64,000 bases of DNA from an uncultured Pantoea sp. Lineage in GTDB: Bacteria; Pseudomonadota; Gammaproteobacteria; Enterobacterales; Enterobacteriaceae. Made by a program: the position numbers and the translations under genes. The DNA lies in contig CAJYKU010000021.1 in NCBI GenBank assembly GCA_913775175.1, positions 18,439-82,438 of the forward strand, read 5' to 3'. The notes below the pieces were generated by a model. The model made no database searches. It was given only the letters and a program-made list of their open reading frames with translations, and was not told the DNA's origin. Each line of letters begins with the position of its first letter. The stretch's first letter is position 1. Shown piece by piece: positions 18,058 to 27,887 of this stretch.

Positions 18058-19209
18058 ATGGCTAAACACCTTTTTACATCCGAGTCCTTATCAGAAGGAC
18101 ATCCTGACAAAATTGCCGATCAGATTTCCGATGCCGTGCTGGACGCTATCCTCGAACAGGATCCCAAAGCACGTGTAGCCTGTGAAACCTATGTAAAGAC
18201 CGGTATGGTATTGGTTGGCGGTGAGATCACCACCAGCGCCTGGGTAGATATTGAAGAGATCACCCGCAACACCATTCGCGAAATCGGTTATGTCCATTCT
18301 GATATGGGTTTTGATGCCAACTCCTGTGCCGTACTGAGCGCAATCGGCAAACAGTCACCTGATATCAATCAGGGCGTGGATCGTACCGATCCGCTGGAAC
18401 AGGGTGCGGGCGACCAGGGCCTGATGTTTGGTTATGCCACCAATGAAACCGATGTGCTGATGCCAGCGCCTGTAACCTATGCTCACCGTCTGGTGCAGCG
18501 TCAGGCTGAAGTGCGTAAAAATGGTGCTCTGCCATGGCTGCGTCCGGATGCTAAAAGCCAGATTACTTTCCAGTATGACGGCGGCAAAATTGTCGGTATT
18601 GATGCAGTAGTGCTCTCTACTCAGCACTCAGAAGATGTCTCTCAGGCCGATCTGCGCGAAGCAGTGATGGAAGAGATTATCAAACCGGTACTGCCGGCAG
18701 AGTGGATTAGCGCCAGCACCAAATATCATATCAACCCGACTGGCCGCTTTGTAATTGGTGGTCCAATGGGTGACTGTGGTCTGACCGGACGTAAAATCAT
18801 CGTTGATACCTATGGCGGCATGGCACGTCACGGTGGCGGTGCTTTCTCTGGTAAAGATCCATCCAAAGTTGACCGTTCTGCAGCTTATGCAGCACGTTAT
18901 GTCGCAAAAAACATTGTGGCTGCCGGGCTGGCAGATCGCTGCGAAATCCAGGTGTCTTACGCGATTGGTGTGGCAGAGCCAACCTCAATCATGGTTGAAA
19001 CCTTTGGCACAGAAAAAGTCTCTACTGAGCAGCTGACTCTGCTGGTACGCGAGTTCTTCGACCTGCGTCCATATGGCCTGATTCAGATGATGGATCTGCT
19101 GAAGCCAATCTACAAAGAGACCGCAGCCTATGGTCACTTTGGTCGTGAGCATTTCCCATGGGAGCAGACTGATAAAGCTGCTCTGCTGCGTGAAGCAGCA
19201 GGTCTGTAA
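18058..19209 (+). CDS. metK: S-adenosylmethionine synthetase
   Basis: Makes S-adenosylmethionine from methionine and ATP in the cytoplasm; SAM serves methylation, polyamine synthesis and radical SAM enzymes such as HemW in this window. The protein is 383 residues, one fewer than in E. coli. Both family signatures are present: [12 protein letters not shown] near residue 115 and [16 protein letters not shown] near residue 260, together with the N-terminal [15 protein letters not shown] that contacts ATP. An AAGGTA ribosome site precedes the ATG. It is preceded by a long leader with a candidate MetJ site and followed by a strong terminator, so it is a single-gene unit. Confidence 0.98.
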   Translation: MAKHLFTSESLSEGHPDKIADQISDAVLDAILEQDPKARVACETYVKTGMVLVGGEITTSAWVDIEEITRNTIREIGYVHSDMGFDANSCAVLSAIGKQSPDINQGVDRTDPLEQGAGDQGLMFGYATNETDVLMPAPVTYAHRLVQRQAEVRKNGALPWLRPDAKSQITFQYDGGKIVGIDAVVLSTQHSEDVSQADLREAVMEEIIKPVLPAEWISASTKYHINPTGRFVIGGPMGDCGLTGRKIIVDTYGGMARHGGGAFSGKDPSKVDRSAAYAARYVAKNIVAAGLADRCEIQVSYAIGVAEPTSIMVETFGTEKVSTEQLTLLVREFFDLRPYGLIQMMDLLKPIYKETAAYGHFGREHFPWEQTDKAALLREAAGL

Positions 19210-19228
19210 CGTCTGTTACTGTTCTGCC

Positions 19229-19254
19229 AAAGCCCGCTGATGCGGGCTTTTTTG
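19229..19254 (+). terminator. Rho-independent terminator of metK
   Basis: AGCCCGC-TGAT-GCGGGCT followed by a run of T, 21 bases after the metK stop. It is a textbook intrinsic terminator. Confidence 0.95.
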
Positions 19255-19468
19255 CATTTATTGCGCACTATCTCAGATACGCACCAGGCGTTAGCGCAGC
19301 GCGCTGTACCAGCCAAAAGGGCATAAAATTTACCGCCAGATTTATCTGTTGCTGATATCGGTTTTTCAGCTAATTGATTCATCATCTCTTTATCACACTT
19401 TTTGTCACCCGCTCTGCAGGCATATATTTTTCCTCTGGCTACACTCTACTCAGCAACGTAATAACAAA

Positions 19469-19484
19469 TTGTTAACGATTACAC
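19469..19484 (+). promoter_or_regulatory. Candidate distal GalR/GalS operator
   Basis: TTGTTAACGATTACAC matches the Gal operator GTGNAANCGNTTNCAC at about ten of twelve fixed positions. It lies 203 bp upstream of the better site at 19672. Confidence 0.45.
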
Positions 19485-19538
19485 ACTTAAATTCTTTTTG
19501 AATCTGTCATTTAGAGATTTTTCGTCGTAGTCACCACT

Positions 19539-19559
19539 CTGAAAATGCGTTATTTTCAG
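19539..19559. repeat. Inverted repeat in the galP upstream region
   Basis: CTGAAAAT-GCGTT-ATTTTCAG is a perfect 8-bp dyad between the two Gal-type sites. No T run follows, so it is not a terminator. It may bind an unknown regulator. Confidence 0.4.
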
Positions 19560-19671
19560 CGTCGTCTGATAGGCGATATTTGAAGTGATGTCAGAAACTT
19601 AAAAGGTGCTATACCTTACTGGCGAAGAGACTGTTTCGGGCAAAAAATGCTGAATTACAGGGTTTCAGTGT

Positions 19672-19687
19672 GTGTAAACGGTTACAT
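19672..19687 (+). promoter_or_regulatory. GalR/GalS operator of galP
   Basis: GTGTAAACGGTTACAT fits GTGNAANCGNTTNCAC at all fixed positions but the last. It lies 82 bp before the galP start and four bases before the CRP site. This matches the galactose control of galP known in E. coli. Confidence 0.78.
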
Positions 19688-19690
19688 TAG

Positions 19691-19706
19691 TGTGATCGCG
19701 TTCACT
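19691..19706 (+). promoter_or_regulatory. CRP-cAMP site of galP
   Basis: TGTGA-TCGCGT-TCACT matches the CRP consensus TGTGA-N6-TCACA at nine of ten positions. It suggests catabolite control of the sugar carrier. Confidence 0.72.
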
Positions 19707-19769
19707 TTTTATCGTGTACAGCTCTCTTAGCATTAATAAAAAACAAGACAGATAACTTTCGGAGGCTTT

Positions 19770-21161
19770 ATGCCTGGTAGTACTCATAAAAGCAGAACCT
19801 CAAACAAGGCCATGACCCTGTTTGTCTGCTTTCTGGCTGCGCTCGCTGGCTTGCTGTTCGGGCTGGATATTGGCGTAATCGCCGGTGCTCTGCCCTTTAT
19901 TGCAAAAGATTTTAATGTTACTGCCCATCAGCAGGAGTGGATTGTTAGCTCCATGATGTTTGGTGCCGCAGTCGGCGCAATCGGCAGCGGCTGGATGTCA
20001 TCACATCTTGGTCGTAAAAAAAGCCTGATGGCAGGTTCAATACTGTTTGTGATTGGCTCGCTCTGGTCGGCTACTGCCCCCAGCCCGGAGATGCTGATTG
20101 CTGCACGTGTTGTACTGGGTCTGGCTGTTGGCGTTGCCTCTTATACCGCCCCGCTCTATCTGTCTGAAATTGCCCCGGAAAAAATTCGCGGTAGTATGAT
20201 TTCACTCTACCAGCTGATGATAACCATCGGTATTCTGGGCGCCTATCTTTCTGATACCGCATTTAGCGCCTCTGGCGACTGGCGCTGGATGCTGGGTGTC
20301 ATTACGATTCCGGCGGTACTGTTGCTGATTGGCGTCGTGTTTCTGCCGAACAGCCCACGCTGGCTGGCCGCAAAAGGCAATTTCCGTGATGCACAGCGCG
20401 TGCTGGATCGCCTGCGTGATACCAGCGAACAGGCCAAACGCGAGCTGGATGAGATCCGCGAAAGCCTGAAAGTGAAGCAGTCAGGCTGGCAGCTGTTTAA
20501 AGGCAACAGCAACTTCCGGCGCGCGGTGTTCCTGGGCGTATTGCTGCAGGTTATGCAGCAGTTCACCGGTATGAACGTGATTATGTATTATGCACCGAAA
20601 ATCTTTGAGATCGCCGGTTTTGCTAATACCACACAGCAGATGTGGGGCACCGTTATCGTTGGATTAATCAACGTGCTGGCAACCTTTATTGCGATTGGCC
20701 TGGTAGATCGCTGGGGCCGTAAACCTACGCTGGTACTGGGCTTTATGGTTATGGCTGCCGGTATGGGTATTCTTGGCACCATGCTGCATCTCGGTATCAA
20801 CTCTCCGGGCGCACAATACTTCGCTGTAGCAATGCTGCTGATGTTTATCATTGGCTTTGCGATGTCTGCCGGCCCGCTGATCTGGGTACTCTGCTCTGAA
20901 ATTCAGCCGCTGAAAGGACGCGATTTTGGTATTACCGTGTCAACCACCACCAACTGGATCGCTAACATGATCGTGGGTGCGACCTTCCTGACCATGCTGA
21001 ATAGCTTTGGCAATGCGCCGACCTTCTGGGTTTACGCTGCGCTGAACCTGTTCTTTATTGTGCTGACACTGGTGCTGATTCCGGAAACCAAAAATGTCTC
21101 ACTGGAGCATATCGAACGCAATCTGATGGCGGGCAAAAAGCTGCGTGATATCGGGCAGTAA
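19770..21161 (+). CDS. galP: Galactose-proton symporter
   Basis: Inner-membrane sugar porter of the major facilitator superfamily; brings in galactose (and glucose) with protons. The 463 residues match the E. coli length of 464. Twelve hydrophobic segments can be traced, with family motifs LGRKKS after segment 2, [28 protein letters not shown] after segment 8, and the C-terminal [26 protein letters not shown] in segment 7 is the typical sugar-contact stretch. A strong CGGAGG ribosome site lies seven bases ahead. It is a single-gene unit with Gal and CRP sites upstream and a strong terminator downstream. Confidence 0.96.
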   Translation: MPGSTHKSRTSNKAMTLFVCFLAALAGLLFGLDIGVIAGALPFIAKDFNVTAHQQEWIVSSMMFGAAVGAIGSGWMSSHLGRKKSLMAGSILFVIGSLWSATAPSPEMLIAARVVLGLAVGVASYTAPLYLSEIAPEKIRGSMISLYQLMITIGILGAYLSDTAFSASGDWRWMLGVITIPAVLLLIGVVFLPNSPRWLAAKGNFRDAQRVLDRLRDTSEQAKRELDEIRESLKVKQSGWQLFKGNSNFRRAVFLGVLLQVMQQFTGMNVIMYYAPKIFEIAGFANTTQQMWGTVIVGLINVLATFIAIGLVDRWGRKPTLVLGFMVMAAGMGILGTMLHLGINSPGAQYFAVAMLLMFIIGFAMSAGPLIWVLCSEIQPLKGRDFGITVSTTTNWIANMIVGATFLTMLNSFGNAPTFWVYAALNLFFIVLTLVLIPETKNVSLEHIERNLMAGKKLRDIGQ

Positions 21162-21180
21162 TAAGCAGCCGTTATCACAC

Positions 21181-21210
21181 CGAAGCCGCCTTTAAGAAGG
21201 CGGCTTTTTT
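21181..21210 (+). terminator. Rho-independent terminator of galP
   Basis: AAGCCGCCTT-TAAG-AAGGCGGCTT followed by T residues, about 20 bases after the stop. The stem has ten perfect pairs. Confidence 0.95.
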
Positions 21211-21323
21211 ATTGCTCGTTGCATCACATTAATATACCCTGCCCTGGCTCTGTTTAACTCAGATCCATTGCATTCAGAACATCTCTCATCGGGGTAATTA
21301 CATCCTGTGGTATGCTGCCGGTT

Positions 21324-21857
21324 ATGAAAACACCCCCGATATCTGTGATGTTGCAGCAGAAGATGACGCATTCGCTGCAGCACTATCTGCAGCTGGCAAA
21401 CCAGCATTTTCGTCGTTCATTTGCTGAACCTGCTTTGCATTATCAGCAGCGTGGCACGGCCGCAGGTACGGCGTGGCTGGAACGGTGGGAAATTCGTCTG
21501 AACCCGCTGCTGCTGCAGGAGAATGTCACTGCATTTGCCGATGAAGTTATACCCCATGAGCTGGCTCATTTGCTGGTATGGAAACTGTTTGGCCGGGTTG
21601 CCCCCCACGGTAAAGAGTGGAAATGGATGATGGAAACGGTACTGGGCGTGCCGGCGCGCCGTACCCATCAGTTTGCGCTTACATCAGTGCAGACTAAAAC
21701 CTTTCCCTATTATTGTCAGTGCCAGCAGCATCATCTCACCCTACGCCGTCATAACCGTATTCTGCGCGGCGCAAGTGAGTATCGCTGTGTGAAGTGTGGC
21801 GTACGGCTACAGTCCGGCACTCTGCCCGTCGCTAATCTGCTACCTGTTCGCGCTTAG
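21324..21857 (+). CDS. sprT: SprT-family zinc metalloprotease-like protein
   Basis: Cytoplasmic SprT-like protein; its cellular role in bacteria is poorly known, while eukaryotic relatives (Spartan) cut DNA-protein crosslinks. The zinc-protease motif HELAH is present in [10 protein letters not shown], and a C-terminal zinc ribbon is formed by the CQC and CVKC pairs. From ATG 21324 (MKTPPISV) the protein has 177 residues against 165 in E. coli; the extra length is a C-terminal tail ([14 protein letters not shown]). An ATG at 21312 would add four residues; neither start has a strong ribosome site, and 21324 is chosen because MKT aligns with the E. coli start. Gene order galP-sprT-endA is conserved. 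Confidence 0.92.
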   Translation: MKTPPISVMLQQKMTHSLQHYLQLANQHFRRSFAEPALHYQQRGTAAGTAWLERWEIRLNPLLLQENVTAFADEVIPHELAHLLVWKLFGRVAPHGKEWKWMMETVLGVPARRTHQFALTSVQTKTFPYYCQCQQHHLTLRRHNRILRGASEYRCVKCGVRLQSGTLPVANLLPVRA

Positions 21858-22060
21858 CACGCGCTTGTTACGCGCGTCACCACTCAATAGTTCCGCCGCT
21901 CTCTCTAAGCCTCTCCGCGCTTGTCAGTATCACTGCGCTGAACCTGGGTGCTGCGCCAGCCCGGCCATTTAGCCCGCTTACAATGCGTTAATCTCATTTC
22001 CCCGGTTCACTCATTCTGCTACCCTGCCGCCCTTTTAAGCGCTGGGTTAATTTCTGGAAT

Positions 22061-22765
22061 ATGTCTCGCAAATCATTGTTACTTCTTCCTCTGCTGCTGG
22101 CACCACTGAGCGCCTACAGCCTCAGTTTTTCTCAATTCCATCAGAACAACTTTGCTCAGGCAAAAGTGGTGGCGTCACAGATTAATGCCGATGCGCCAGA
22201 CTTCTACTGCGGATGTAAAATCAACTGGCAGGGAAAAAAAGGCGTGCCCGATTTAGAGAGCTGTGGCTATCAGATACGTAAGAATGCCAATCGTGCCAGA
22301 CGGGTTGAGTGGGAGCATGTGGTTCCGGCATGGGAGTTTGGTCATCAGCGTCAGTGCTGGCAGAACGGCGGCCGGAAAAACTGTGCCAAAGATCCCGACT
22401 ACCGTCGTATTGAAAGCGATCTGCATAATCTGCAACCCGCTATTGGTGAGGTCAACGGTGACCGCAGTAATTTCCAGTACAGTCAGTGGAACGGCGGTGA
22501 GTCGCAATATGGCCAGTGCGCAATGAAGATAGAGTTCAAACAGAAGCGCGCTGAACCACCAGTCCGTGCCCGTGGCGCTATTGCCCGCACCTATTTCTAT
22601 ATGCGCGATCGCTATCAGCTACGCCTCTCGCGTCAGCAGACGCAGTTATTCAACGCCTGGGATAAACTTTACCCGGTCAGCGCCTGGGAGTGTGAACGCG
22701 ATAATCGTATTGCCCGGGTACAGGGAAATCATAACCCTTATGTACAGCGCGCTTGCCAGCGCTGA
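22061..22765 (+). CDS. endA: Endonuclease I, periplasmic
   Basis: Non-specific periplasmic DNA endonuclease of 234 residues (E. coli 235). A Sec signal peptide is clear ([20 protein letters not shown]). The beta-beta-alpha-metal nuclease core is visible as [15 protein letters not shown], with the catalytic His in EHVVP, and further on [19 protein letters not shown], with the metal-site Asn. Eight or so cysteines fit the disulfide-bonded E. coli enzyme. It lies between sprT and rsmE as in E. coli. Confidence 0.95.
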   Translation: MSRKSLLLLPLLLAPLSAYSLSFSQFHQNNFAQAKVVASQINADAPDFYCGCKINWQGKKGVPDLESCGYQIRKNANRARRVEWEHVVPAWEFGHQRQCWQNGGRKNCAKDPDYRRIESDLHNLQPAIGEVNGDRSNFQYSQWNGGESQYGQCAMKIEFKQKRAEPPVRARGAIARTYFYMRDRYQLRLSRQQTQLFNAWDKLYPVSAWECERDNRIARVQGNHNPYVQRACQR

Positions 22766-22838
22766 AAGCGCTACCCTAAACTAGCTTATTATTTTTGCGC
22801 CGCATCAGAGGATGCGGCATAACGCCGGCAGGAACCTC

Positions 22839-23570
22839 ATGCGTATACCTCGCATTTATCACTCTGAACCACTCTCTGTAGATAGTGACGTTTTTCTCGA
22901 TGACGATGCCGCAAACCATGTAGGTCGCGTGTTGCGTATGACCACGGGTCAGCAGCTTGAGCTGTTTGATGGCACTAATCTGACTTTTAGCGCTGAAATC
23001 ACCCAGGCGGATAAAAAGCGTGTAAAAGTAAGGATTCTTAGCGGTCAGCCTGACGATCGCGAATCTCCCTTGCATCTGCATCTGGGCCAGGTGATGTCGC
23101 GTGGTGAAAAAATGGAATTCACCATCCAGAAATCCATTGAACTGGGTGTAAATGTAATAACTCCCTTGTTTTCTGAGCGCTGTGGCGTAAAGCTTGATGC
23201 AGAGAGACTGGCGAAAAAGATACAGCAGTGGCAAAAAATTGCCGTTGCTGCCTGCGAGCAGTGCGGGCGTAATCGGATGCCGCAGATCCGTGAAGCGATG
23301 ACGCTGGAGGCATGGTGCGCTGAAGCAGATAGCGGCCTCAGGCTGAATCTTCATCCGCGTGCGACTCACAGCATTAACACCCTGCCACAGCCGATTGAGC
23401 GCATACGCCTGCTGATTGGCCCTGAAGGGGGATTATCCGCAGATGAGATTGCTATGACGGCAGAGCAGGGTTTTACAGATATTTTGCTTGGGCCGCGCGT
23501 TCTGCGTACGGAAACTACTGCGCTCACCGCTATTACGGCACTTCAGGTGAGGTTTGGCGATCTCGGTTAA
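22839..23570 (+). CDS. rsmE: 16S rRNA m3U1498 methyltransferase
   Basis: SPOUT-class enzyme that methylates N3 of U1498 in 16S rRNA using SAM. From ATG 22839 ([11 protein letters not shown]) the protein is 243 residues, exactly as in E. coli; AGGAAC lies just upstream, which rules against the earlier in-frame ATG at 22812. The knotted SAM-binding C-terminal half shows [13 protein letters not shown] and [16 protein letters not shown]. The middle holds [22 protein letters not shown], typical of the family. It is followed closely by gshB on the same strand. Confidence 0.96.
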   Translation: MRIPRIYHSEPLSVDSDVFLDDDAANHVGRVLRMTTGQQLELFDGTNLTFSAEITQADKKRVKVRILSGQPDDRESPLHLHLGQVMSRGEKMEFTIQKSIELGVNVITPLFSERCGVKLDAERLAKKIQQWQKIAVAACEQCGRNRMPQIREAMTLEAWCAEADSGLRLNLHPRATHSINTLPQPIERIRLLIGPEGGLSADEIAMTAEQGFTDILLGPRVLRTETTALTAITALQVRFGDLG

Positions 23571-23665
23571 GGGATAATTCAGGCCGCATAAGAGACGCAA
23601 ATACTGAACAGCACGACGCTTTCGCATGGAACGGCGTGGCTACTATCCCCTCTGAGGAGAGAATA

Positions 23666-24610
23666 ATGATCAAGCTTGGCATTGTGATGGACCCGATTTC
23701 GTCTATCAATATTAAAAAAGACTCCAGCTTCGCCATGTTGCTGGAAGCACAGCGTCGTGGCTATGAAATTCACTATATGGAGATGGGTGACCTCTCACTG
23801 CGGGGCGGCGTAACCTTTGCACGCACCCGGCTGCTTAGCGTTGAGCAGAATGCTCAGCAGTGGTATGAATTTGGCAGTGAGCAGACCATTCCGCTGGCAG
23901 ATCTCAATGTGGTGCTGATGCGTAAAGATCCGCCTTTTGATACTGAATTTATTTATGCCACCTATCTGCTGGAAAGAGCTGAAGAACAGGGTACGCTGAT
24001 TGTTAACAAACCGCAGAGCCTGCGCGACTGCAATGAAAAGCTCTATACTGCATGGTTTGCGGACCTCACGCCTGATACGCTGGTGACGCGTAATAAAGAA
24101 CAGCTACGCGCCTTCTGGCAGGAGCATGGCGATGTGATCCTTAAACCGCTGGATGGCATGGGTGGTGCATCTATTTTCCGTGTAAAACAGGATGATGCTA
24201 ACTTTGGTGTGATCACCGAGACCCTGACCAACCACGGCCAGTTTTTTTGCATGGCGCAGAACTATCTGCCGGCAATCAAAGAGGGCGATAAGCGTGTACT
24301 GGTAGTGGATGGTGAGCCTGTGCCCTACTCTCTGGCACGTATTCCTCAGGGGGGAGAAACCCGTGGGAACCTTGCTGCCGGTGGCCGCGGTGAAGCGCGT
24401 CCGCTCTCTGACAGCGACTGGGAGATTGCACGCCGTGTCGGCCCGACGCTGAAAGCCAAAGGGCTGATTTTTGTTGGCCTCGATATCATCGGTGATAAAC
24501 TCACTGAAGTGAATGTCACCAGCCCAACCTGCATACGGGAAATTGAAGCGGCATTCCCGATTTCGATCACTGGCATGTTAATGGATGCGATCGAAAAACG
24601 TCTGGGCTGA
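23666..24610 (+). CDS. gshB: Glutathione synthetase
   Basis: ATP-grasp ligase joining gamma-glutamylcysteine and glycine, the last step of glutathione synthesis. From ATG 23666 (MIKLGIVMDPISSIN) it has 314 residues (E. coli 316). Seen: LMRKDPPFDTEFIYATY for substrate binding, ILKPLDGMGGASIFRV as the ATP-grasp glycine loop, RIPQGGETRGNLAAGG, and the metal-binding DIIGDKLTEVNVTSPT near the C-terminus. A GAGGAGA ribosome site nine bases upstream settles the start; an upstream extension of ten codons lacks one. Confidence 0.97.
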   Translation: MIKLGIVMDPISSINIKKDSSFAMLLEAQRRGYEIHYMEMGDLSLRGGVTFARTRLLSVEQNAQQWYEFGSEQTIPLADLNVVLMRKDPPFDTEFIYATYLLERAEEQGTLIVNKPQSLRDCNEKLYTAWFADLTPDTLVTRNKEQLRAFWQEHGDVILKPLDGMGGASIFRVKQDDANFGVITETLTNHGQFFCMAQNYLPAIKEGDKRVLVVDGEPVPYSLARIPQGGETRGNLAAGGRGEARPLSDSDWEIARRVGPTLKAKGLIFVGLDIIGDKLTEVNVTSPTCIREIEAAFPISITGMLMDAIEKRLG

Positions 24611-24696
24611 GGATACAGCAGGAGTGAAAACTCCTTAAACCTTCTGATACCGGCGCCACCGCATCGGCGTCGGTTCTCTTCGGCAAACGAGTGACA

Positions 24697-25260
24697 ATGA
24701 ATTTACAGCATCATTTTTTGATAGCGATGCCCTCGCTGCAGGATCCTCTATTCAAACGCTCTGTGGTCTACATTTGCGAGCATAACGAAGAGGGTGCTAT
24801 GGGTTTAATTGTTAATAAACCGATGGAGAATCTGACGGTTGAAGGCATTCTGAAAAAACTCAAGATTAGTCCGTCAGAACGCGATCCTGCCATCAAGCTG
24901 GATAAACCGGTATTTGCCGGTGGACCGCTGGCGGAAGATCGTGGCTTTATCCTGCATTCGGCGCAGCATACCTACGCCTCAAGCATTCGAATCTCTGATA
25001 ACACAGTGATTACCACCTCGCGTGATGTGCTGGAGGCGATAGGCACCGCACAGCAGCCAGAAAATGTGCTGGTCGCACTGGGCTATTGCGCATGGGAAAA
25101 AGATCAGCTGGAGAATGAGCTGCTGGAAAATGCCTGGCTGACAACACCTGCAAATACCAACATTCTGTTCCATACGCCAATTGCCGAGCGCTGGCGTGAA
25201 GCAGCCCGGGGAATGGGCGTAGATATTCATAATATGACCAGCGAAGCGGGGCACGCCTGA
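24697..25260 (+). CDS. yqgE: YqgE/AlgH family protein
   Basis: DUF179 (YqgE/AlgH) protein of 187 residues from ATG 24697, the E. coli length. Its biochemical role is not settled; AlgH was linked to alginate control in Pseudomonas. Conserved features: [53 protein letters not shown] and a C-terminal half ending in [16 protein letters not shown]. The stop overlaps the ruvX start (TGATG), so the two are translationally coupled, as in most enterobacteria. Confidence 0.94.
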   Translation: MNLQHHFLIAMPSLQDPLFKRSVVYICEHNEEGAMGLIVNKPMENLTVEGILKKLKISPSERDPAIKLDKPVFAGGPLAEDRGFILHSAQHTYASSIRISDNTVITTSRDVLEAIGTAQQPENVLVALGYCAWEKDQLENELLENAWLTTPANTNILFHTPIAERWREAARGMGVDIHNMTSEAGHA

Positions 25261-25676
25261 TGCAGAATGAAACCCTGCTTGGCTTTGATTTTGGCACCAA
25301 AAGCATTGGTGTAGCCGTAGGCCAGCAGCTGACCGGTACTGCGCGTCCCTTAACGGCTCTCAAAGCACAGGAAGGCACGCCCGACTGGGGTCTGATTGAA
25401 AAATTAATCAGCGAGTGGCAACCCAATTACGTTGTTGTTGGCCTGCCGCTGAATATGGATGGCACTGAACAGCCGCTCACCGCACGGGCACGCAAATTTG
25501 CCGCTCGCCTGCATGGGCGCTTTGGTGTTCGCGTTGAGCTGCAGGATGAACGCCTTAGCACTGTTGAAGCTCGCGCCGATCTGTTTGAACGCGGCGGCTT
25601 TCGTGCATTGCAAAAAGGCCAGGTTGATTCCCAGTCAGCAGTTATTATTTTGCAGGACTGGTTCGAGTCACACTAA
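25260..25676 (+). CDS. ruvX: YqgF/RuvX RNase H-fold nuclease, pre-16S rRNA processing
   Basis: Protein of 138 residues with an RNase H-like fold (E. coli YqgF, 138). Known in E. coli for maturation of the 16S rRNA 5' end; also described as a putative Holliday-junction resolvase. The first catalytic Asp is in [16 protein letters not shown]; further motifs are [22 protein letters not shown] and [13 protein letters not shown] with the last acidic residue. It starts inside the yqgE stop codon (TGATG) and ends the gshB-yqgE-ruvX group. Confidence 0.95.
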   Translation: MQNETLLGFDFGTKSIGVAVGQQLTGTARPLTALKAQEGTPDWGLIEKLISEWQPNYVVVGLPLNMDGTEQPLTARARKFAARLHGRFGVRVELQDERLSTVEARADLFERGGFRALQKGQVDSQSAVIILQDWFESH

Positions 25677-26156
25677 ACACGCCAGGGTCATTCTGTCGGA
25701 GTCACTGGCCTTAGCTATTAAGGTTCGCTACCCGCTACTCTGTTGGCAGCCTGCTGGTAGCCGGAAAGCTGGCCTCACACGCACTCCCTGCTATGAAAGG
25801 CGGCTACAGGTTCTGGCTCAGGCGTGTTGGCACGTTGTCTGTAATCTGTTATAGCCGCTTTGCCCTGCCACCATTTCCCTTGTGCTGGTACTCTGTATGT
25901 CGCTGTTATAGCCGCTTTGCCCTGCCATCGCTTCCCTTGTGCTGGCACTCTGTGTGTCGCTGTTATAGCCCGCTTTGCCCTGCCATCGCTTGTACACGCT
26001 GGCAGCCTGTACATTGTCTTCCTGAGCAGTCAGCTGCATTTACTGTTTCAGGACAGGTTAACAGCCACTGTGCATTTCTGCAGAAGAGAGCATTCACAAT
26101 CTGACTTGCTGCAAACGCCTGCCGCTGCCGGCATAAACGGTGGCACATACTGCTGA
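25677..26156. other. 480-base gap between convergent ruvX and yggR
   Basis: No gene is supported. The gap contains a 57-bp tandem repeat (see next entry). Open frames exist on both strands because the period is a multiple of three, but they lack ribosome sites and recognisable domains. Confidence 0.6.
25830..26001. repeat. 57-bp tandem repeat, about three copies
   Basis: The block beginning GTTATAGCCGCTTTGCCCTG recurs at 25848, 25905 and 25962, exactly 57 bp apart. The last copy has one extra C and is cut short; a worn partial copy lies just before the first. Such minisatellites are unusual between enterobacterial core genes. Function is unknown. Confidence 0.85.
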
Positions 26157-27152
26157 TTACGTAATCAGCCCCGCTGCGCGTCGCGCCTGTTCACTTTGAG
26201 CAAATGTTTGCATCCCGGATTGAGCACCTGTTTGCAGCACTGCGGGTAACTGATGAACTTTGCCTTCACGGATCAGGTTAGCCACCGCGGGCGTAGTGAG
26301 CAGCACTTCATAGAGCGCAACACGTCCGCCAGCGTTTGCCGTTATCAGCCGTTGCGCGACTACCGCTTTCAGACTGCCCGCCAGCTGGGTTCGTACCAGG
26401 CTTTTCTCTTGTGCCGGAAATACATCGATCAATCGATCTACCGCCTGCGCTGCGTCACGGGTATGTAATGTGGCGAGAACCAGGTGCCCGGTTTCCGCGG
26501 CGGTCAGCGCCAGCCGGATAGTCTCGCTGTCGCGCAGTTCTCCCAGCAAAATAACATCCGGATCTTCACGCAGCGCCGCGTTTAATCCCTGCTGAAAAGA
26601 GAGGCAGTGCACGCCAATTTCACGCTGCTGAATCAGCGAGTGACCGCTCTGATGAATAAATTCAATGGGGTCTTCCAGTGTGATTATATGCCGCGACTGC
26701 TGCTGATTGAGTGCATTTACCAGCGCTGCCAGCGTAGTGGATTTGCCGCTACCTGTTGCCCCGCTAATCAACACCAGCCCCTCCTGCAACTGCAGCAATT
26801 GATGCACGCTGGCAGGCAGGCGCAAACATTCCAGTTGCGGGATTTGATCTGCAATCAGCCGCAACGCCAGTGATAATCCGTGACGCTGTGTAAACATATT
26901 TGCTCGCAGCCGTACGCCACTCTTAAGCGTCAGCGCAAAGTCGAGATGCCCGGCAACGTCCAGATCTGACTGTTGCGCTGCACTCAGCCACTGCCTGACA
27001 AACATCTCCAGCCACTCTGGTGGTAATAAGGGCTGTTGCGGCACCGGTTCCAGTACGCCTTCTCGTCGCCAGTGCGGTAAATGTCCGCTGCACAGGTGCA
27101 GATCCGCCGCATTATGCTTTACACTAAGGGCTACAATCTCATCAAAATCCAT
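26157..27152 (-). CDS. yggR: PilT-like type IV pilus retraction ATPase homologue (YggR)
   Basis: AAA+ secretion ATPase of the PilT group, 331 residues (E. coli YggR 326). The usual parts are present: N-terminal PAS-like domain, Walker A GATGSGKST near residue 130, an Asp box with ITLEDPIE, Walker B in VILLGELRDSET, and a His box in ALTAAETGHLVLATLHT. Hexameric PilT proteins power pilus retraction, but enterobacteria often lack a full type IV pilus and the role of YggR is not established. It is divergent from yggS with 15 bases between the start codons, so each promoter must lie inside the other gene. Confidence 0.92.
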   Translation of the reverse strand: MDFDEIVALSVKHNAADLHLCSGHLPHWRREGVLEPVPQQPLLPPEWLEMFVRQWLSAAQQSDLDVAGHLDFALTLKSGVRLRANMFTQRHGLSLALRLIADQIPQLECLRLPASVHQLLQLQEGLVLISGATGSGKSTTLAALVNALNQQQSRHIITLEDPIEFIHQSGHSLIQQREIGVHCLSFQQGLNAALREDPDVILLGELRDSETIRLALTAAETGHLVLATLHTRDAAQAVDRLIDVFPAQEKSLVRTQLAGSLKAVVAQRLITANAGGRVALYEVLLTTPAVANLIREGKVHQLPAVLQTGAQSGMQTFAQSEQARRAAGLIT

Positions 27153-27167
27153 TTATTTCTCCTGACT

Positions 27168-27875
27168 ATGACTTCCATTAAGCACAACTTACAACAGGTA
27201 CGCGAGCGTATCGCTGCTGCTGCCGTGCATTGCGGACGGGCACCAGAAGAGATTACGTTGCTTGCAGTGAGCAAAACCAAGCCTGCGAGCGCTGTCGCAG
27301 AAGCCGTTGCTGCCGGGCAGCTCGCTTTTGGCGAAAACTACGTTCAGGAAGGCGTGGAAAAAGTGGCGGCGCTGGCTGAATATCCCGATCTGCAATGGCA
27401 CTTTATTGGTCCGCTGCAATCCAACAAAAGCCGCCTGGTCGCTGAGAATTTTGCCTGGTGTCATACTGTGGATCGTCAGCGCATCGCGCAGCGTCTTAAC
27501 GATCAGCGCCCGGCGCATCTGCCAGCGTTGAATGTGTTAATTCAGGTAAATGTCAGTGACGAGCAGAGTAAATCTGGCATCATGCTGGAGGCAATACCGG
27601 AGCTTGCTGCTGCAATCGCCGCTCTGCCGCGCCTGCAATTGCGTGGCCTGATGGCGATTCCGGCTCCGGAGCAGGACTATGCGCGCCAGCTGATGGTTTG
27701 TCAGCAGATGGCCAGCGCATTCCACGCCTTACAGCGTGATTATCCCGCGATTGACACACTCTCACTCGGCATGAGTGATGATATGGAAGCCGCTATCGCC
27801 GCAGGCAGCACCATGGTACGAATCGGTACCGCCATATTTGGCGCGCGGGATTATGCGCGACCTTCACAACAATAA
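27168..27875 (+). CDS. yggS: PLP-binding homeostasis protein, YggS/PROSC family
   Basis: Pyridoxal-phosphate carrier that keeps free PLP and amino-acid pools in balance; alanine-racemase-like TIM barrel without known enzymatic activity. From ATG 27168 (MTSIKHNLQQVRERI) it has 235 residues, the family length; the upstream in-frame extension overlaps yggR and is dropped. The PLP lysine is K36 in AVSKTKP. Other family motifs: FGENYVQE, WHFIGPLQSNK, RGLMAIP, LSLGMSDDMEAAI and GSTMVRIGTAIFG. It heads the yggS-yggT-rdgB-hemW unit. Confidence 0.96.
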   Translation: MTSIKHNLQQVRERIAAAAVHCGRAPEEITLLAVSKTKPASAVAEAVAAGQLAFGENYVQEGVEKVAALAEYPDLQWHFIGPLQSNKSRLVAENFAWCHTVDRQRIAQRLNDQRPAHLPALNVLIQVNVSDEQSKSGIMLEAIPELAAAIAALPRLQLRGLMAIPAPEQDYARQLMVCQQMASAFHALQRDYPAIDTLSLGMSDDMEAAIAAGSTMVRIGTAIFGARDYARPSQQ

Positions 27876-27887
27876 TCGAGGAACCTC

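Noticed and set aside
22799..22818. Perfect hairpin GCCGCATC-AGAG-GATGCGGC between endA and rsmE as a terminator
   Set aside because: No T run follows on either strand; it could be an RNA structure in the rsmE leader but I cannot support a function.
25775..26104. Frames with 19-residue repeats through the 57-bp tandem repeat
   Set aside because: Open on both strands only because the unit length is a multiple of three; no start signal and a frame-breaking base in the last copy.
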